Below are positions 16,229 to 24,299 of a DNA stretch of 37,197 nt, one piece after another (the stretch's first letter is position 1; every line of letters begins with the position of its first letter). The notes beneath the pieces were generated by a model. It ran no database searches and had not been told where the DNA came from. It saw only the letters and a list, made by a program, of their open reading frames with translations. The DNA is from Minisyncoccota bacterium. GTDB taxonomy: Bacteria; Patescibacteriota; Minisyncoccia; JAHIHE01; JAGLIN01. A program made the translations under genes and the position numbers. The stretch spans positions 1 through 37,197 of the forward strand of contig JAQUYG010000009.1 in the NCBI GenBank assembly GCA_028691985.1, read 5' to 3'.

Positions 16229-16270
16229 AAAAAACAGGAAATTATATTTGAAGTAAACATCCTGTTTTTT
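16229..16270 (+). terminator. Terminator after murB
   Basis: AAAAAACAGGA / TCCTGTTTTTT form an 11-bp stem with a loop of about 20 bases; the right arm itself supplies the T run. The loop is long, so strength is uncertain. Confidence 0.6.
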
Positions 16271-16281
16271 GTTGCCGAATG

Positions 16282-16309
16282 TTGACTTTTGCTTTAAAGA
16301 ATATATAAT
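16282..16309 (+). promoter_or_regulatory. Near-consensus promoter
   Basis: TTGACT, a 16-base spacer, TATAAT. It is among the best promoters in the window and precedes the two-gene orphan operon by about 120 bases of leader. Confidence 0.8.
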
Positions 16310-16333
16310 AAGTAGTTCTTTGACAAACTTTAT

Positions 16334-16379
16334 CAAGCCGCTTGAGTTCGTAAAAAATTTTGCGGATTTTTACGGCTTG
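16334..16379 (+). promoter_or_regulatory. Structured 5' leader of the orphan operon
   Basis: Two nested stem segments can be drawn. CAAGCC pairs with GGCTTG and GTAAAAA pairs with TTTTTAC, together a 13-bp stem with a 10-base bulge on the 5' side and a 10-base loop. No T tract follows, so it is not an ordinary terminator. It lies between the promoter and a strong ribosome site, which makes it a candidate cis-regulatory RNA. Confidence 0.4.
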
Positions 16380-16432
16380 GTAAAAAAAATATAAATAAAA
16401 ACAAGCTAAAGCATTATTGGAGGTGATACTAG

Positions 16433-17041
16433 ATAGATTCTGCATCGGAATTCAGTAAGGAAAAATGGGAGAAAACTTCAATTATAAAATTATGGAAACT
16501 GTTTTGTTTCTATAATGAGCTGATAGGTCAAAAAGATAGATTGGCTTATGCTTGCCATTTTACTATTTGGCCAAATGACCGTACAGGTTATGATATCCGT
16601 GTTGTCGAATCTGGCTTTTTTTGTCGGGATGGGTCTGATTCTACCACAGGATTTTATGGGTCAGAGCCTATCACATATGAGGAGCTTATTCATATTATCT
16701 ACAAATATGATAATCCTTCTGGAAGTTATGCTGTAATCAATAATTTTATAAAAGATTTTTTCTCAATCGGTGGGGTAGTATTAGATCGCTGGCTGTCGAA
16801 AATCAATGAAATAATTGAAAAACCCATATCCGACGAAGAATACGGGAATTTAGATAAAATAATTGTCGATAATAAAAAACAAACGGCGTTAGGATGGTTG
16901 GCCAAAGTTGAAAAATTCTCACATTCAAGGCTTTATTCTCCTCCCATCGCTGAGGAATATATTGAGAAAGCAAAACAAATTTGGCCTCAGGTTGATATTT
17001 CTGGGGCAGAACAGATCATAAAAGATAAGGAGGTTCTATAA
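16433..17041 (+). CDS. Unknown protein, apparently ATA start, first gene of the orphan operon
   Basis: The open frame starts right after an in-frame TAG (16430-16432). GGAGGTGA at 16419-16426, the best ribosome site in the window, lies six bases before ATA at 16433, and the residues that follow (DSASEFSKEKWEKTS, then LWKLFCFYNELIGQKDR) look like real protein. The first conventional start, TTG 16541, has no ribosome site and would remove 36 such residues. The product from ATA is 202 residues, soluble, mostly helical in the second half, with an aromatic-rich middle (HFTIWPNDRTGYDIRV). No family is recognised. The stop overlaps the next gene. Confidence 0.6.
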   Translation: MDSASEFSKEKWEKTSIIKLWKLFCFYNELIGQKDRLAYACHFTIWPNDRTGYDIRVVESGFFCRDGSDSTTGFYGSEPITYEELIHIIYKYDNPSGSYAVINNFIKDFFSIGGVVLDRWLSKINEIIEKPISDEEYGNLDKIIVDNKKQTALGWLAKVEKFSHSRLYSPPIAEEYIEKAKQIWPQVDISGAEQIIKDKEVL

Positions 17042-17844
17042 TTCAAATCTCTGATAGTACAGCCTCTAATGCTTTTGGTATTTACCAAGTCTCAAAAGCA
17101 AAGGGAGAGGAATTGTATAAAAATGGAGAGTGGTTTAACGCTCGCATTAAATTAAAGATGGCGAGAGAAGCGGCAATGGATCTATTTTCTCCTGTTTTCG
17201 CAGAGGAACTTTGGGCAGCAAGATATGACATTTTTAAGAATGAAAATCTATTGTCTGATGAGAAAATAGCAAAATATGAGGGGGAAGTTGTTCCTGATTG
17301 TAGATTATTCTTAGAGCTAACCGCAAATCAGAAACGATATGTGGAGGAAAGGGTTTCGGTAATAAAACTTCTACTTTTAATCCCTGGACAAAATATTAAA
17401 GAACTTTGTTGCCTGGGGATTAAGGATCTTAAGGCTTCAGATTTAGCAGAAGTAAACAAAAGAAATTTAGAAGCAGAATTCCTTAATTCGTTGGCAATAC
17501 CTTATAAACGAACTAATACTCCTAAAGCAGTAAGAATCTTAAGACGAGGGTTAGACCTAGCAGTTCCAGGAACTGTTATCTCTGGACATTTGCTACAGAA
17601 TTTGGGTGATTGTTTTAAAAACTATTTTAAGCTTGAAAGAGGTCTTGATAAAGAAGAAACTTGCCTCAAGGACGGCAACGAAAAAGACAAAGGAGAGGCT
17701 TATATAGATATGATAGGAGCTTATGACAAAGCTATTAAATGCTGGAATAAAGCTCTTGAATTGTATCCGAAGCAAAACAAAGAACATAGGAGATCTGTTC
17801 AAGAAAGGATAAAGAGCATAGAAGAGGAAAAAGATAAGATTTAA
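17038..17844 (+). CDS. TPR-like unknown protein, apparently ATA or ATT start
   Basis: AAGGAGG at 17027-17033 sits four bases before ATA (17038) and seven before ATT (17041), and no ATG/GTG/TTG is near. ATA overlaps the preceding stop as ATAA, which mimics the common ATGA coupling. A TTG at 17113 has a fair GGGAG site, but it would cut into a first TPR-like helix (SKAKGEELYKNGEWFNA). The 268-residue product has a clearer TPR-like pair near the C-terminus (GAYDKAIKCWNKALELYPK), so it probably binds a protein partner, perhaps the upstream product. No catalytic motif is seen. A good terminator follows. Confidence 0.6.
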   Translation: MIQISDSTASNAFGIYQVSKAKGEELYKNGEWFNARIKLKMAREAAMDLFSPVFAEELWAARYDIFKNENLLSDEKIAKYEGEVVPDCRLFLELTANQKRYVEERVSVIKLLLLIPGQNIKELCCLGIKDLKASDLAEVNKRNLEAEFLNSLAIPYKRTNTPKAVRILRRGLDLAVPGTVISGHLLQNLGDCFKNYFKLERGLDKEETCLKDGNEKDKGEAYIDMIGAYDKAIKCWNKALELYPKQNKEHRRSVQERIKSIEEEKDKI

Positions 17845-17878
17845 CAAAAGGTATAAAAGCGGAAAATGAAAAATTGTG

Positions 17879-17920
17879 GCAATCATAACTTTTAGAAAGT
17901 AATTGATTGCTTTTTCTTTT
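17879..17920 (+). terminator. Rho-independent terminator
   Basis: GCAATCA / TGATTGC form the outer 7-bp stem, with an inner ACTT / AAGT pairing, followed by TTTTTCTTTTT. It ends the orphan operon. Confidence 0.8.
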
Positions 17921-17965
17921 TGCCTGAAATATGCTAATATCAAGTTGGCTTTTGTAGTTTATATC

Positions 17966-18104
17966 ATTCCGAAATTTCGGTACTCTGAAATATCCGGAGT
18001 CCCGTAACTATGCAAGTATGTCGCTGTAGTTTAATCGTAATATAATGTTCTATCGGCCTAGCGCCGGAATCTCGGATATTTACTTCGTAAATTCCAGGAT
18101 GACA
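17966..18104. repeat. Inverted-repeat intergenic element
   Basis: The left arm (17966-18003) and the reverse complement of the right arm (18066-18104) align over about 38 bases as GGA.TC.CGGATATTT...AATT.C.GGATGA-like sequence. The left arm itself contains the perfect palindrome CCGAAATTTCGG. A direct copy of the left arm, 32 of 38 bases identical by eye, lies at 34252-34289, so this is a dispersed family. Confidence 0.6.
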
Positions 18105-18193
18105 GGTTATAAATTAGGAAATTATTATTGGATTATAAACAGTCAGACAAAGAATAGTCATGAAACTAATTGTCTGGATGTCATATAACGCAG

Positions 18194-18214
18194 ATTCCGG
18201 GTCAAGCCCGGAAT
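18194..18214. repeat. Small perfect palindrome
   Basis: ATTCCGGG / CCCGGAAT with loop TCAAG, followed by AACATTTTTTG. It shares the GATTCCGG...CCGGAAT ends of the neighbouring inverted repeat. It could also act as a weak terminator. Confidence 0.6.
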
Positions 18215-18253
18215 AACATTTTTTGTAAAATGATAAATTTTAGATAGATTATT

Positions 18254-18281
18254 TTGGACATATAAATTTTATTATTATATT
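18254..18281 (+). promoter_or_regulatory. Possible promoter for the MFS gene
   Basis: TTGGAC, a 16-base spacer, TATATT. The start codon follows 17 bases later. Confidence 0.4.
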
Positions 18282-18298
18282 TTTCATAAAAAACCAAA

Positions 18299-19555
18299 AT
18301 GCAGAAGATATTGCATGACAATCAGGGGTTATTGTCTTGGATGCCGAAGATGGAGAAGACGACTTTTGATGTTTCGCTTGTGCATTTTTTGCTGATGTTC
18401 GGTTATAAGATGTTCTCGCTTTTCTATCCTCTGTATTTAGTGTCGGTGGGGATTTCGGTGATGAATGTCGGTAGCATATACTTTCTGACCTATTTTGTGA
18501 TATCTGTTTCGTGTGTTGTGATCAATTTTTACATACACAAAATTAATCCTGCCAAGATGGCGGCGTTGGGAATTTTGGGTTATGGCGTGTTTGCGCTTAT
18601 GATGCTTCTTAGTCAGAACATATTTATTTTCTATTTGGCGCAGATCGTGCTTGGATTTTCCGCAGCAGCTTGGCTGGTGTCGCTCAAATTCATCCTGATG
18701 AGTTCTGAAACCGAGAACAAGACCAAAAGCTTCGCCTGGTTCTATGCGATGCCGAGTTATGCGACTGCCATAGCGCCGGCGGTTGGTGGAGCGATCATAT
18801 GGAAGTTCGGATTCCAGGGGGTGTTTTTTGCGAGCTTAGTTATACAGTTTTTAAATGCGACTTATGCGTTTTTTTGTCTTCGCAATAATCTTGATGTATC
18901 GAATTACAAAAAATATAAGATTGTGGAAAATAAATACTCCGATCAGGTGAAGCGATATAAAGAAGCCTTTTTCATTTTAAATGGCAGAAAGAATGTTTTG
19001 CTGATGCTGTGTTTTATCTTCGGTGCTTTAGTCCTAGGTGGAATTTACCGGGCATTTTTTGTACTGCTTCTGAAAGATATGTCTTTTTCTCAGGATGAAA
19101 TCATAAAACTGACATCGGCACTGGCATTTCTATATGTTCCATTTTCGATCCTGGTAATTAAGCTGATGGGAAAGGCGCATAAACAAAAAATAGCGAGTAT
19201 CGGGATGATTGCAGAAGGAGCAGCTTCCATTTTGCTCGGTGTTTTTTATACCGCGCTTTCCGTCGGTGCAATTTTCGTTTTGAATATTCTCGACTCAATG
19301 GGGGCATTGGCACTTGGCAGTGGGAAGAGCGCATTTTTTGCCAAGCGTTTGGAAAAATTGAGAGAAGAGGCATCGACGATTGATTCCGTAATGACTACGC
19401 TCGGTTCGGCACTCGGCGGACTCTTGGGCGGATATGCCATTCTCTTTTTGGGTTATCGGGGAACATTTTTTATCGCCGGCATTTTGGTGTTTGTTGCAGG
19501 AATATATTCTTTGTCTTTGAAGTTTGGGGAGAGAAAACAGAAGCTCTTGTCATAG
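18299..19555 (+). CDS. MFS-family transporter
   Basis: The 418-residue protein has about twelve hydrophobic segments in two halves around a charged central loop (YKKYKIVENKYSDQVKRYKEAF, about 199-222, shown here as the linker region). A conserved first-half pattern (YPLYLVSVGISVMNVGSIYFLTYFV, abbreviated; TM1-TM2) and the second-half GGLLGGYAILFLGYRGTFF match drug-efflux-type MFS proteins. The substrate is unknown. The ATG has no Shine-Dalgarno site. A hairpin terminator follows, so it is a single-gene unit. Confidence 0.82.
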   Translation: MQKILHDNQGLLSWMPKMEKTTFDVSLVHFLLMFGYKMFSLFYPLYLVSVGISVMNVGSIYFLTYFVISVSCVVINFYIHKINPAKMAALGILGYGVFALMMLLSQNIFIFYLAQIVLGFSAAAWLVSLKFILMSSETENKTKSFAWFYAMPSYATAIAPAVGGAIIWKFGFQGVFFASLVIQFLNATYAFFCLRNNLDVSNYKKYKIVENKYSDQVKRYKEAFFILNGRKNVLLMLCFIFGALVLGGIYRAFFVLLLKDMSFSQDEIIKLTSALAFLYVPFSILVIKLMGKAHKQKIASIGMIAEGAASILLGVFYTALSVGAIFVLNILDSMGALALGSGKSAFFAKRLEKLREEASTIDSVMTTLGSALGGLLGGYAILFLGYRGTFFIAGILVFVAGIYSLSLKFGERKQKLLS

Positions 19556-19606
19556 CTTTATTTTCTAACAGGAGAGAGGAATGCTACGAGTTTGATGCAG
19601 ACAGGT

Positions 19607-19650
19607 TGATTCCATCTGCAAAGTTTATAGATGGAGTCATATTTTTAATC
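19607..19650 (+). terminator. Hairpin terminator
   Basis: TGATTCCATCT / AGATGGAGTCA form an 11-bp stem (one G-U pair) with an 11-base loop, followed by TATTTTTAATC. Confidence 0.65.
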
Positions 19651-19706
19651 AGGACAAAAAGAGGATTTTTAATCAAATCATAAATTATATTCATATTGCT
19701 TTTTCC

Positions 19707-19734
19707 TCGACAAAACTGTTGTTTGTGGTATCAT
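19707..19734 (+). promoter_or_regulatory. Promoter for the hibernation factor gene
   Basis: TCGACA, a 16-base spacer, TATCAT. The ATG follows 31 bases downstream. Confidence 0.6.
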
Positions 19735-19765
19735 AAAGTTAATATAAGCATTAACTTCAAAAGCT

Positions 19766-20185
19766 ATGAACATAATGATCAAGGGGACGAATTTGGAATT
19801 GCACAACGATTTGAAGGCTTATGCAGAGGAGAAAATCGGGGGGCTTAAGAAATTTATGGAAGGCATCGATTTGGGCGGTAATAGAGTGATCGCCAGGGTT
19901 GAACTTGCCAAGACAACACAGCATCATCAGCAAGGAGATATATACAAGGCCGAGGTCAATCTTCAGTTTCCTAAGAAAATGTTCCGCTCTGTGGTGGAAA
20001 GCGATGACATCTACAAGGCGATCGATGAGGTCAAGGACGAACTGCGCATAATGATAAATAGCTACAAAGAGGAGAGGATAGATAATTCCAGGCGTGGAAG
20101 GCGGATCATAAAAGACCTGAAGAGAATCTCGCCACTTGCCTGGGCAAAGAATGAATTTCGGAAGATCAGGAAAGGGAAAAAATAA
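19766..20185 (+). CDS. hpf: Ribosome hibernation-promoting factor / RaiA family
   Basis: The 139-residue protein matches the S30EA/sigma-54 modulation domain. The opening MNIMIKGTNLELHNDLKAYAEEKIGGL strand-helix (abridged), the ARVELAKTTQHHQQGDIYKAEVNL beta hairpin and the helix ESDDIYKAIDEVKDELRIMI are characteristic. It binds the 30S decoding region and inactivates ribosomes in starved cells. The C-terminus (about 105-139) is a short basic tail rather than the dimerisation domain of long HPF, so this is a short form with an extra basic extension. SecA follows, as in many bacteria where hpf lies near secA. Confidence 0.88.
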   Translation: MNIMIKGTNLELHNDLKAYAEEKIGGLKKFMEGIDLGGNRVIARVELAKTTQHHQQGDIYKAEVNLQFPKKMFRSVVESDDIYKAIDEVKDELRIMINSYKEERIDNSRRGRRIIKDLKRISPLAWAKNEFRKIRKGKK

Positions 20186-20209
20186 TTCGTATCAGCATTT
20201 TTTTCATCG

Positions 20210-20238
20210 GAGGCGAAATGATTTTCGCTTCTTTCCTT
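20210..20238 (+). terminator. Hairpin between hpf and secA
   Basis: GAGGCGAAA / TTTCGCTTC form a 9-bp stem (one G-U pair) with loop TGAT, followed by only a mixed TTTCCTTT tract. It may terminate hpf transcripts partially. Confidence 0.55.
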
Positions 20239-20271
20239 TACTGGGCGCGTAAATAATTTAAGTTTCATAAT

Positions 20272-22923
20272 ATGTCAATTATAAACAAGATATTCGGTGA
20301 TCCGAATGAAAAGGAGATAAAAAAACTGCAGCCGACTGTGGATGCGATTAATGCTTTTGAAAAAAAATTCAAGGAGATGTCTGACGATGAGCTGAAGGCA
20401 CAGACAGGAATGTTCAAATCGCGTTTGGAAAAAGGGGAGACACTTGATCAAATTTTACCGGAGGCTTTTGCCGTAGTTCGCGAAACGGCAAGGAGAGTCT
20501 TGGGGCAGAGACACTATGATGTGCAGCTCATCGGAGGTATAGTACTCCATCAGGGCAAGATTGCCGAGATGAAGACTGGAGAAGGAAAAACTTTAGTTTC
20601 AACCCTTCCGATATATCTTAACGCGCTCACGGGCAAGGGCGTACATTTGGTTACTGTTAATGACTATCTGGCAAGAAGAGATGCTAACTGGATGGGTCCG
20701 GTTTATCATTTTCTGGGATTGAGCATTTCTACGATCCAGCACGAACATTCTTTTATCTTTGAACCGAAGACCGCGCCAGACGGAGAAGAAGTCACTGTCG
20801 AGATGGAAAATTTGCGTGAGATTTCTCGGAAAGAGGCATATGCATGCGACATAACCTACGGGACTAACAATGAGTTCGGTTTCGATTATTTGCGCGACAA
20901 TATGGCTGTGCGCAGTAGCCAGCTTGTGCAGAGGGAGCTCAATTTTGCTGTGGTTGATGAGATCGATAGTATTTTGATTGACGAGGCAAGGACACCTCTT
21001 ATCATATCCGCGCCGGATATCGATTCGAATAATATGTACGAGAGTTTTTCACATATCGTGCCGCGCCTTGAGAAAGAAACCGACTATACCGTTGACGAGA
21101 AGATGCGGGCGGTGAGCCTTACGGAAGAGGGAATTGATAAAGTAGAGCACATCTTGGGTATAGGGAATATCTATAACGAGGGTGGAATCCTGATGGTTCA
21201 TCATCTGGAGCAGGCCTTGAAAGCCGATATTCTTTTCAGGCGCGATAAGGATTATATGGTTAAAGATGATGAAGTTATAATCATTGACGAGTTTACCGGC
21301 CGTCCGATGCCGGGTAGGAGATTCAGCGAGGGTCTCCATCAGGCGATTGAGGCGAAAGAAAAAGTAAAGGTGCAGAAAGAAAGCCGAACATTGGCAACTA
21401 TAACTTTTCAGAACTATTTCAGACTTTATGAAAAACTTGCGGGTATGACCGGAACAGCCGCGACGAGTGCTGAGGAGTTCGGTAAAGTTTATACTCTGGA
21501 GGTTATGACGATTCCGACTAATAAAACTATTATCAGGAAGGACAGAACAGACTCCATCTATAAGACAGAGAAGGGGAAATTTATGGCGCTTATTCGCGAA
21601 ATAAAAATTCGTCACGAAAAAGGTCAACCGGTTTTGGTAGGAACGATTTCTATTGAGAAATCGGAAATTTTGAGTGAGCTTTTGAAGAAGGAGGGGATAA
21701 GACACGAAGTTCTGAATGCAAAATATCACGAAAAAGAAGCGCTTATCGTTGCCAACGCGGGACAGCGAGGTGCAGTAACGATTGCTACTAATATGGCAGG
21801 TCGTGGAACTGATATAAAACTGGGCGAAGGCGTTTTGGAACTGGGCGGGCTCTGTATTTTGGGAACGGAAAGGCATGAGGCGAGACGAATTGATAATCAG
21901 CTGCGTGGGCGAGCCGGAAGACAGGGCGAGTCGGGAGAAACACAGTTTTTTGTTTCGACTGAAGATCATTTGATGCGTGTGTTCGGTTCAGAAAAAATGA
22001 AGTCGGTAATGGACACTTTTGGTATCGCCGAGGATATGCCGATTGAAAATTCGTTCATTTCGAAACAGCTCGAGGGAGCACAGAAGAAAATCGAAGGCTT
22101 TAATTTTGACCTTCGAAAACACATCCTCGATTATGATGATGTGATGAACAAGCAGAGGGAATCTATATACAAGCGGAGAAAAGAAATCCTAGAGGCGAGC
22201 AAGAAAACAGAAGAAAACAAAGAGCTTCCTATCAACAAAGAAAATTTTCCGGAACTTTTGAAATTGAAGGATAAAATTTTAGGGATGTTGGAGAGCCAGA
22301 TTCAGGACATAGTTTCTGTTCATAGTGCCGATCTTAGGAGCAAATGGGATTTGAAGGGGATGTGGGAAGCTGCCAACAAAATCGTTTTGCTTGATAAAAA
22401 TATCAAAGAAAAAATTGAAGCGCTTGCCCTGTCTGATGCGCCTGACGAGAAGGTGCGAGGGGAAATTGCCGATATTTTGTTTGAGGAAATCTCTGCCGGA
22501 TACAATAAAAAAGAGGAAAACATCGGTTATGAAGTGACGAGGCAGATCGAGAAGATGGTCCTTTTGCGTAGCATCGATATGCTTTGGATGGAGCACTTGA
22601 GTTCAATGGACAGTCTTCGTGATGGCATAGGGCTCCGTGGCTATGGACAGATGGATCCGCTGGTCGAGTATAAAAAAGAGGCTTACCGTATGTATCAGGA
22701 TCTCATAAAATCGATTGAAGAAAATGTTGTTAACTCACTCTTCAAGATCCAAGTTGCGCGCAAGGTGGAATCTCCGATGGAGAACAAAAATATCAAAGAA
22801 AGCGGCGGAAGCGTCGATGACACACAGGAAAATAAACCGGAAGTCAACAAAGACAAAGTCGGTCGTAATGACCTGTGTCCATGCGGCAGCGGGAAGAAAT
22901 ACAAGAAGTGTTGCGGGAAGTAA
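20272..22923 (+). CDS. secA: SecA, preprotein translocase ATPase
   Basis: The 883-residue motor pushes unfolded preproteins through SecYEG. Walker A is [11 protein letters not shown] (about 99-109), the DEAD-type Walker B is [18 protein letters not shown], and the preprotein cross-linking domain lies between them and [21 protein letters not shown]. Motor domain 2 carries [11 protein letters not shown] and [13 protein letters not shown]. The scaffold/wing region follows. The C-terminal tail ends in the zinc motif [15 protein letters not shown], which in relatives contacts SecB or ribosomes. Length and order are standard. The ATG lacks a Shine-Dalgarno site. The large secreted protein at 34491 is an obvious client. 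Confidence 0.97.
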   Translation: MSIINKIFGDPNEKEIKKLQPTVDAINAFEKKFKEMSDDELKAQTGMFKSRLEKGETLDQILPEAFAVVRETARRVLGQRHYDVQLIGGIVLHQGKIAEMKTGEGKTLVSTLPIYLNALTGKGVHLVTVNDYLARRDANWMGPVYHFLGLSISTIQHEHSFIFEPKTAPDGEEVTVEMENLREISRKEAYACDITYGTNNEFGFDYLRDNMAVRSSQLVQRELNFAVVDEIDSILIDEARTPLIISAPDIDSNNMYESFSHIVPRLEKETDYTVDEKMRAVSLTEEGIDKVEHILGIGNIYNEGGILMVHHLEQALKADILFRRDKDYMVKDDEVIIIDEFTGRPMPGRRFSEGLHQAIEAKEKVKVQKESRTLATITFQNYFRLYEKLAGMTGTAATSAEEFGKVYTLEVMTIPTNKTIIRKDRTDSIYKTEKGKFMALIREIKIRHEKGQPVLVGTISIEKSEILSELLKKEGIRHEVLNAKYHEKEALIVANAGQRGAVTIATNMAGRGTDIKLGEGVLELGGLCILGTERHEARRIDNQLRGRAGRQGESGETQFFVSTEDHLMRVFGSEKMKSVMDTFGIAEDMPIENSFISKQLEGAQKKIEGFNFDLRKHILDYDDVMNKQRESIYKRRKEILEASKKTEENKELPINKENFPELLKLKDKILGMLESQIQDIVSVHSADLRSKWDLKGMWEAANKIVLLDKNIKEKIEALALSDAPDEKVRGEIADILFEEISAGYNKKEENIGYEVTRQIEKMVLLRSIDMLWMEHLSSMDSLRDGIGLRGYGQMDPLVEYKKEAYRMYQDLIKSIEENVVNSLFKIQVARKVESPMENKNIKESGGSVDDTQENKPEVNKDKVGRNDLCPCGSGKKYKKCCGK

Positions 22924-22966
22924 TATGAGTAACAAAAAGCCTTTTTAAAGAATAAGGAAATTAGAA

Positions 22967-23335
22967 TTGCCAATAGGCAAGTATGCTTTATTTGGTAGCG
23001 CACCGCTTGGGATTAGAAAGCTAAGAAATTGTCGCGATATAGATATTATTGTGACGGAAGATTTATGGAACAAGTACAAGGAAGATAATTGGGAAATTAA
23101 AGTGACGCCTTATGGAAGCCAATATCTTTTAAATAATGAAATAGAATTATTAAAAGATTGGAAACCTGGTCAGTGGGATATTCGAAAATTGATTGAAGAA
23201 GCAGAAATAATAGACGGACTTCCTTTTGTAAAAATAGAAAGAGTTCCCGAGTGGAAGAGGCTAAGAGGCAAAGAAAAAGATTTAGAAGATATTAAAACGA
23301 TAAAAAATTTCTGCAAGTGCGGGAATAGGGCGTAA
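22967..23335 (+). CDS. Small nucleotidyltransferase-like protein (TTG start)
   Basis: The 122-residue product begins at TTG 22967, eight bases after AAGGA. It opens with PIGKYALFGSAPLGIRKL, then CRDIDIIVTEDLW. The GS...D.D pattern is that of a minimal pol-beta-type nucleotidyltransferase fold, although the usual GSxxxG is altered. An in-frame ATG at 22925 reads MSNKKPF and is then cut off by TAA at 22946-22948, after which the frame runs on as RIRKLE into the domain. A longer ancestor broken by one nonsense change is therefore possible. The substrate is unknown. Confidence 0.6.
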   Translation: MPIGKYALFGSAPLGIRKLRNCRDIDIIVTEDLWNKYKEDNWEIKVTPYGSQYLLNNEIELLKDWKPGQWDIRKLIEEAEIIDGLPFVKIERVPEWKRLRGKEKDLEDIKTIKNFCKCGNRA

Positions 23336-23352
23336 AGGATAATAGAATTTCT

Positions 23353-23766
23353 ATGTCATATAAACGAGATGTGTCTTTGTTGGTTCCGTACAAAATAAAG
23401 GATGGAGAGGTTTTTGTGTTTTTACAGAAACGGTCAAAAACACAAAAAAGACTTCCCGATTGCTTTGGTTTTTTCGGAGGTGGCATTGAAGGAAAAGAAA
23501 CTATGGAAGATGCGCTGATAAGGGAAATAAGAGAAGAACTGAATTTTTTAGCAGAAGGATATAAACATTTTAATTCTTATGAATTTGAAGGTGGCTTAAA
23601 GCACATCTTTGTACTTGAAGTGGATGATGATTTTGAAAAACATATAACAGTTTTTGAAGGAGATTATGGAAAATTTTTTAATGAAGAAGGAATTCTGAAA
23701 GAAAAGAAATTTTGGGAAGAAGATAGGATGGTGATAAAAGATATTTTTAAGTTTTTACAAGCGTGA
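23353..23766 (+). CDS. NUDIX hydrolase, tandem copy 1
   Basis: The 137-residue protein carries a complete NUDIX box, GIEGKETMEDALIREIREEL (preceded by GG), with spacing GX5EX7REXXEE, so the metal-binding glutamates are intact. The N-terminal strand VSLLVPYKIKDGEVFVFLQK is typical of NTP-pyrophosphatase-like members. Substrates could be oxidised dNTPs or nucleotide-sugars; the sequence does not tell. It is closely similar (roughly half identical by eye) to the next gene, so the pair arose by duplication. Confidence 0.9.
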   Translation: MSYKRDVSLLVPYKIKDGEVFVFLQKRSKTQKRLPDCFGFFGGGIEGKETMEDALIREIREELNFLAEGYKHFNSYEFEGGLKHIFVLEVDDDFEKHITVFEGDYGKFFNEEGILKEKKFWEEDRMVIKDIFKFLQA

Positions 23767-23846
23767 GGTATAATTTTTTGGAATGAGTCCCTGTAAATGT
23801 AGAAAAAATTCAAAAGTGTCATAGAAAATAATAGCTAAAATATATC

Positions 23847-24263
23847 ATGTCGGACAATCGTAAAATATCAGGATTAATCCCGTATAAGAGAAGAGACGGA
23901 GAAATTTTCGTATTCTTACAAAAACGAGCGAAAGATGCGAGAATGCTTCCTGACAGTTTTGTGTTTTTTGGCGGAGGAATAGAAAAAGGTGAAAATCCTG
24001 AAGAGACAATGCTGAGGGAAATACGGGAAGAGTTGGATTTTGTGCCAGAGGGATATAAATTTTTGGATTCCTATAAATTCGAGAATCACCTGGAGTTTCA
24101 TATATTTATGCTGGAAGTTAATGATGATTTTGAAAGAAATATAAAAATTCTTGAAGGAGAATACGGAAAATATTTCAGCGAGAAAGAAGCTTTGGGTGAA
24201 TTGAAATTTACAGACGAAGGTAAGATTATGCTTAGGGATTTGTGTAAATTTTTACGGGCATGA
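23847..24263 (+). CDS. NUDIX hydrolase, tandem copy 2
   Basis: The 138-residue paralogue of the preceding gene has NUDIX box GGGIEKGENPEETMLREIREEL (one residue of context beyond the core), again with all catalytic Glu. Differences cluster in the substrate-side half after residue 65, which suggests divergence in specificity. Eighty bases separate the copies, and no terminator was seen between them. The ATG follows ATATC and has no Shine-Dalgarno site. Confidence 0.9.
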   Translation: MSDNRKISGLIPYKRRDGEIFVFLQKRAKDARMLPDSFVFFGGGIEKGENPEETMLREIREELDFVPEGYKFLDSYKFENHLEFHIFMLEVNDDFERNIKILEGEYGKYFSEKEALGELKFTDEGKIMLRDLCKFLRA

Positions 24264-24299
24264 AAAGTTGAATATCGCATAAAATATATTAGCGAAATT

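Larger units (their letters stand above)
17845..18298. other. Intergenic region with palindromic repeats
   Basis: About 450 bases without a gene. In order it holds the terminator at 17879, an imperfect inverted repeat (17966-18104), a perfect small palindrome (18194-18214) and a candidate promoter (18254). No tRNA or other RNA gene was recognised. Confidence 0.7.

Noticed and set aside
16320-16325. TTGACA as a second -35 box before the orphan operon
   Set aside because: No acceptable -10 occurs 16-18 bases downstream (TGAGTT); the promoter at 16282-16309 is much better.
17966-18104. A structured non-coding RNA gene or tRNA
   Set aside because: The pairing arms are an inverted-repeat element with another copy at 34252. 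No tRNA arms, promoter or known RNA motif was seen.
21049-21969. A 306-codon open frame on the minus strand inside secA
   Set aside because: It is a shadow of secA: no ribosome site, no recognisable domain, and biased composition from the opposite strand.
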